64,000 bases of DNA from positions 1,674,001-1,738,000 of the forward strand of contig NZ_CP097463.1 in the NCBI RefSeq assembly GCF_027247405.1. Reading direction: 5' to 3'. A program made the position numbers and the translations under genes. Of this stretch, positions 61,939 to 64,000 are shown one piece after another; within the stretch, counting starts at the first letter, position 1; each line of letters opens with the position of its first letter. The notes beneath the pieces were generated by a model. The model saw only the letters and a list, made by a program, of their open reading frames with translations. It ran no database searches and was not told the origin of the DNA. The DNA is from Jatrophihabitans cynanchi. GTDB taxonomy: Bacteria > Actinomycetota > Actinomycetes > Mycobacteriales > Jatrophihabitantaceae.

Positions 61939-63108
61939 TTACGCTCCCTGGTTGGCGAGCTCGGCGGCCTTGTCGGCCGCGGCGTCCATGGTGTCGACCA
62001 GCGTGACCAGCGGGTGGGCGGCCTCGGTCAGGATCCGCCGTCCCTCGACGACGTTGTTGCCGTCCAGCCGGACGACCAGCGGCTTGTTCGCCTCGTCGCC
62101 CAGGGTCTGCAGCGCGCCGACGATACCGTTGGCGACCGCATCGCACGCGGTGATGCCGCCGAACACGTTCACGAACACGCTGCGCACCGCAGGGTCGTTG
62201 AGGATGATGTCCAGTCCGTTGGCCATCACCTCGGCGCTCGCGCCACCGCCGATGTCGAGGAAGTTCGCGGGCTTCACGCCGCCGTGCTTCTCACCGGCGT
62301 AGGCGACCACGTCGAGTGTGGACATGACCAGGCCGGCGCCGTTGCCGATGATCCCGACCTCTCCGTCGAGCTTGACGTAGTTGAGGTGCTTCTCCTTCGC
62401 CTTCTGCTCGAGGGGATCGGTGGCCGCGACGTCGACCAGGCCGGCGTTGCGCGACTGGCGGAAGTTCGCGTTGTCGTCCAGCGTGACCTTGCCGTCGAGC
62501 GCGACGACGTCCCCTGACCCGACTCGCGCAAGGGGATTCACCTCGACCAGCGTGGCGTCCGCGCCCACAAACGCGTCCCACAGCTTCACGAGCACGTCGG
62601 CCACCGGGTCGATCAGGTCGGCGGGGAACTTCGCGGCCTGCGCGATCTCGCGGGCTTTGGCCACATCGACGCCCTGGTTGGCGTCGATCGGCACCTTCGC
62701 CAGTGCGTCCGGACGCTCGACCGCGAGCTGCTCGATCTCCATGCCGCCCTCGTAGGACGCCATCGCCAGGAACGTCCGGTTGGCGCGATCGAGCAGGTAG
62801 GAGACGTAGTACTCCTCCTTGATGTCCGCGCCCGGGTCGACGAGCACCCGGTGCACGGTGTGCCCCTTGATGTCCATGCCCAGGATCGCCTCGGCGTTGG
62901 CCCGGGCGTCCGCTGGCGTCTTGGCCACCTTCACGCCGCCGGCCTTGCCGCGGCCGCCGATCTTGACCTGCGCCTTGACGACGGTCACGCCGCCGATGCG
63001 CTCGGCGATCGCCTGCGCCTGCTCGGGGGTGTCGGCCACCTCGCCGAGGCCCACCGGTACGCCGTACTCACTGAACAGTTGCTTGGCCTGGTACTCGAAC
63101 AGATCCAC
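61939..63108 (-). CDS. sucC: succinyl-CoA synthetase beta subunit
   Basis: 389 residues. ATP-grasp domain with [46 protein letters not shown]-terminal ligase-CoA domain with [18 protein letters not shown] and [19 protein letters not shown] start at 63108. Supplies or uses succinyl-CoA, the product of MutAB at the other end of the window. Confidence 0.97.
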   Translation of the reverse strand: MDLFEYQAKQLFSEYGVPVGLGEVADTPEQAQAIAERIGGVTVVKAQVKIGGRGKAGGVKVAKTPADARANAEAILGMDIKGHTVHRVLVDPGADIKEEYYVSYLLDRANRTFLAMASYEGGMEIEQLAVERPDALAKVPIDANQGVDVAKAREIAQAAKFPADLIDPVADVLVKLWDAFVGADATLVEVNPLARVGSGDVVALDGKVTLDDNANFRQSRNAGLVDVAATDPLEQKAKEKHLNYVKLDGEVGIIGNGAGLVMSTLDVVAYAGEKHGGVKPANFLDIGGGASAEVMANGLDIILNDPAVRSVFVNVFGGITACDAVANGIVGALQTLGDEANKPLVVRLDGNNVVEGRRILTEAAHPLVTLVDTMDAAADKAAELANQGA

Positions 63109-63213
63109 GCTGTTACGTCCGTTCTCGCGGTTGTGTCGTGTTGCGAACTTCGCTGAAACCCGCCCGGAGCCTAACCAGTACCGGGACGAACCGACGCGCT
63201 CGTGAGACTGGAT

Positions 63214-63612
63214 TCACGAACCGCCGACGTTCGCCCTGACCCACTGCACGACCTCGTCCATCGTCGCCCCGGGCGTGAAGACCTTGGCCACGCCGGACTT
63301 TTCGAGCGCGGGGATGTCGGCGTCCGGGATGATGCCGCCGCCGAACACCACGACGTCCTCGACGTTGTTCTGGCTGAGCAGTTCGAGGGTCCTGGCGAAC
63401 AGCGTCATGTGCGCGCCGGACAGCACGGACAGCCCGACCGCGTCGGCGTCCTCCTGGATCACTGTCTGCACGATCTGTTCCGGAGTCTGGTGCAGGCCGG
63501 TGTAGACGACCTCCATGCCTGCGTCGCGCAGTGCGCGAGCGATCACCTTCGCTCCGCGATCGTGCCCGTCCAGCCCGGGCTTGGCGATGACGATCCTGAT
63601 GCGTTCGGCCAC
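63214..63612 (-). CDS. stand-alone cobalamin-binding domain protein (mutase small subunit type)
   Basis: 132 residues, a single B12-binding Rossmann domain as found at the C terminus of methylmalonyl-CoA mutase. It has [14 protein letters not shown] with the DxHxxG lower-ligand motif (His17), GLSVLSGAH (the SxL part) and [15 protein letters not shown] with the GG turn. Free-standing forms serve as small subunits of acyl-CoA mutases such as IcmB/HcmB, or activate partner mutases. No large-subunit gene lies beside it; the mutB fragment 63 kb away normally has its own domain. Partner therefore unknown. Confidence 0.92.
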   Translation of the reverse strand: MAERIRIVIAKPGLDGHDRGAKVIARALRDAGMEVVYTGLHQTPEQIVQTVIQEDADAVGLSVLSGAHMTLFARTLELLSQNNVEDVVVFGGGIIPDADIPALEKSGVAKVFTPGATMDEVVQWVRANVGGS

Positions 63613-63636
63613 GCAATGGAGCGTATGCCCCGCGGC

Positions 63637-63930
63637 TCAGGCGGCGGCGTCGCGGTCGGTCTTGCGGGGGCGGCCGCGCGGTCGCTTGACCGCGACGATC
63701 ACGCCCTCGACCACGATCTCGCCGCCCCACACCCCCCACGGCTCGCGCCGTTCGAGCGCACCCGACAGGCAACCGGCGCGGGCCGGGCAGGGCCGGCAGA
63801 ACGCCTTGGCCGCCTCGAGCCGGACCGGGCTCTCGGCGAACCACAGTTCGACGTCCTCGACGCGGCACGGCAACGACTCCGGGCAGGCCGGCGAGAGCGG
63901 ATCCATCGCCCGGCTCGGCAACGAGTGCAT
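63637..63930 (-). CDS. whiB7: WhiB7-type transcription factor
   Basis: 97 residues. WhiB 4Fe-4S domain: an early Cys (16 or 22), ELWFAESP, then C45-x2-C48-x5-C54, and the signature GVWGG (66-70). The C-terminal RPRGRPRK (83-90) is the AT-hook that distinguishes WhiB7, the activator of intrinsic antibiotic-resistance genes in actinobacteria. ATG 63930 has AGGAGG at 5 nt; a longer frame start at 63993 would run through the leader hairpin. The leader continues past the right edge. Confidence 0.92.
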   Translation of the reverse strand: MHSLPSRAMDPLSPACPESLPCRVEDVELWFAESPVRLEAAKAFCRPCPARAGCLSGALERREPWGVWGGEIVVEGVIVAVKRPRGRPRKTDRDAAA

Positions 63931-63941
63931 GAGACCTCCTC

Positions 63942-63959
63942 GCGAACTTGGACGTTCGC
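63942..63959 (-). promoter_or_regulatory. leader hairpin next to the whiB7 ribosome site
   Basis: GCGAAC-GTCCAA-GTTCGC on the minus strand, ending 2-3 nt before the GAGGAGG ribosome site. whiB7 messages in relatives have long attenuator leaders with an upstream ORF; this small hairpin may be the last part of such a leader. Only the final 60 nt are visible. Confidence 0.45.
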
Positions 63960-64000
63960 AAGAGGCCGATCTCATCGCCGGCGGGACATTCACCGCGCTG

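Noticed and set aside
63109-63213. Cobalamin riboswitch near the B12-dependent genes
   Set aside because: The gap is only about 105 bp and shows no B12-box-like pattern; the 130 bp before mutA likewise shows none.

Overview
The window is about 70% GC, densely coded, and reads as chromosomal DNA of an actinobacterium. Lineage markers are a WhiB7-type regulator, a DUF3017 protein beside folD, a monomeric isocitrate dehydrogenase, a CGNR zinc-finger remnant, a DUF6350 membrane protein, a trimeric PNP and Frankia/Streptomyces-like gene order (PNP, phosphohexomutase, upp, deoC, paired ALDH genes). I cannot name the species; a Frankiales or Jatrophihabitans-like soil actinomycete is a guess. There are no rRNA, tRNA or CRISPR features. 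The longest stretch without a gene is 294 bp (34700-34993).

Layout. 1-2557: methylmalonyl-CoA mutase mutA and the start of mutB, which runs off the left edge. 2688-6559: small hypothetical, DksA/TraR-like zinc protein, then a PNP / uronate-dehydrogenase-like remnant / phosphomannomutase operon. 6572-9076: a ZIP metal transporter with an iron-box-like operator, a PAP2 phosphatase and a lipoprotein. 9175-13861: upp, a CGNR remnant, deoC, a full and a half aldehyde dehydrogenase, and an XRE regulator. 14019-18527: an exported-protein operon (DUF6318-like lipoprotein plus PKD-like protein) hit by two insertion sequences. The IS256-family copy sits in its terminator hairpin with an 8-bp duplication; the IS3-family copy splits the lipoprotein gene. 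18639-25273: conserved hypothetical, divergent glpD/glpK, a luciferase-like oxidoreductase, and a GH3 lipoprotein. 25283-34699: add, an acyltransferase, and a six-gene nucleoside uptake/catabolism operon (BMP lipoprotein, ATPase, two permeases, cdd, deoA). 34994-41233: sdhCDAB and lutABC. 41258-50209: GGT-like protein, YihY, LigT-like, trpS, CBS-domain hemolysin-like protein, hydrolase, icd. 50298-63930: DUF885 peptidase, mdh, DUF3017, folD, purH/purN, DUF6350, a set of P/Q-rich membrane proteins, sucCD, a stand-alone B12-binding domain and whiB7.

How the genes fit together. Much of the first 35 kb forms a nucleoside salvage and breakdown programme: import by the BMP-type ABC transporter, deamination by Cdd and Add, phosphorolysis by DeoA and PNP, probable pentose-phosphate isomerisation by the phosphohexomutase-like protein, cleavage by DeoC, and acetaldehyde oxidation by the ALDH pair, with Upp recapturing uracil. 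The second half is rich in TCA-cycle functions (sdh, icd, mdh, sucCD) plus propionate/methylmalonate (mutAB) and lactate oxidation (lutABC).

Main signals beyond ordinary annotation: a recurrent TAnnnT hexamer 6-8 nt before many start codons, suggesting leaderless transcription; a split ALDH16-like gene pair; an in-frame deletion removing the catalytic core of a dehydrogenase; a REP-like hairpin read in frame inside icd; a GAAER minisatellite in the hexomutase gene; and paralogous membrane proteins with prion-like GYGQQPG tails.
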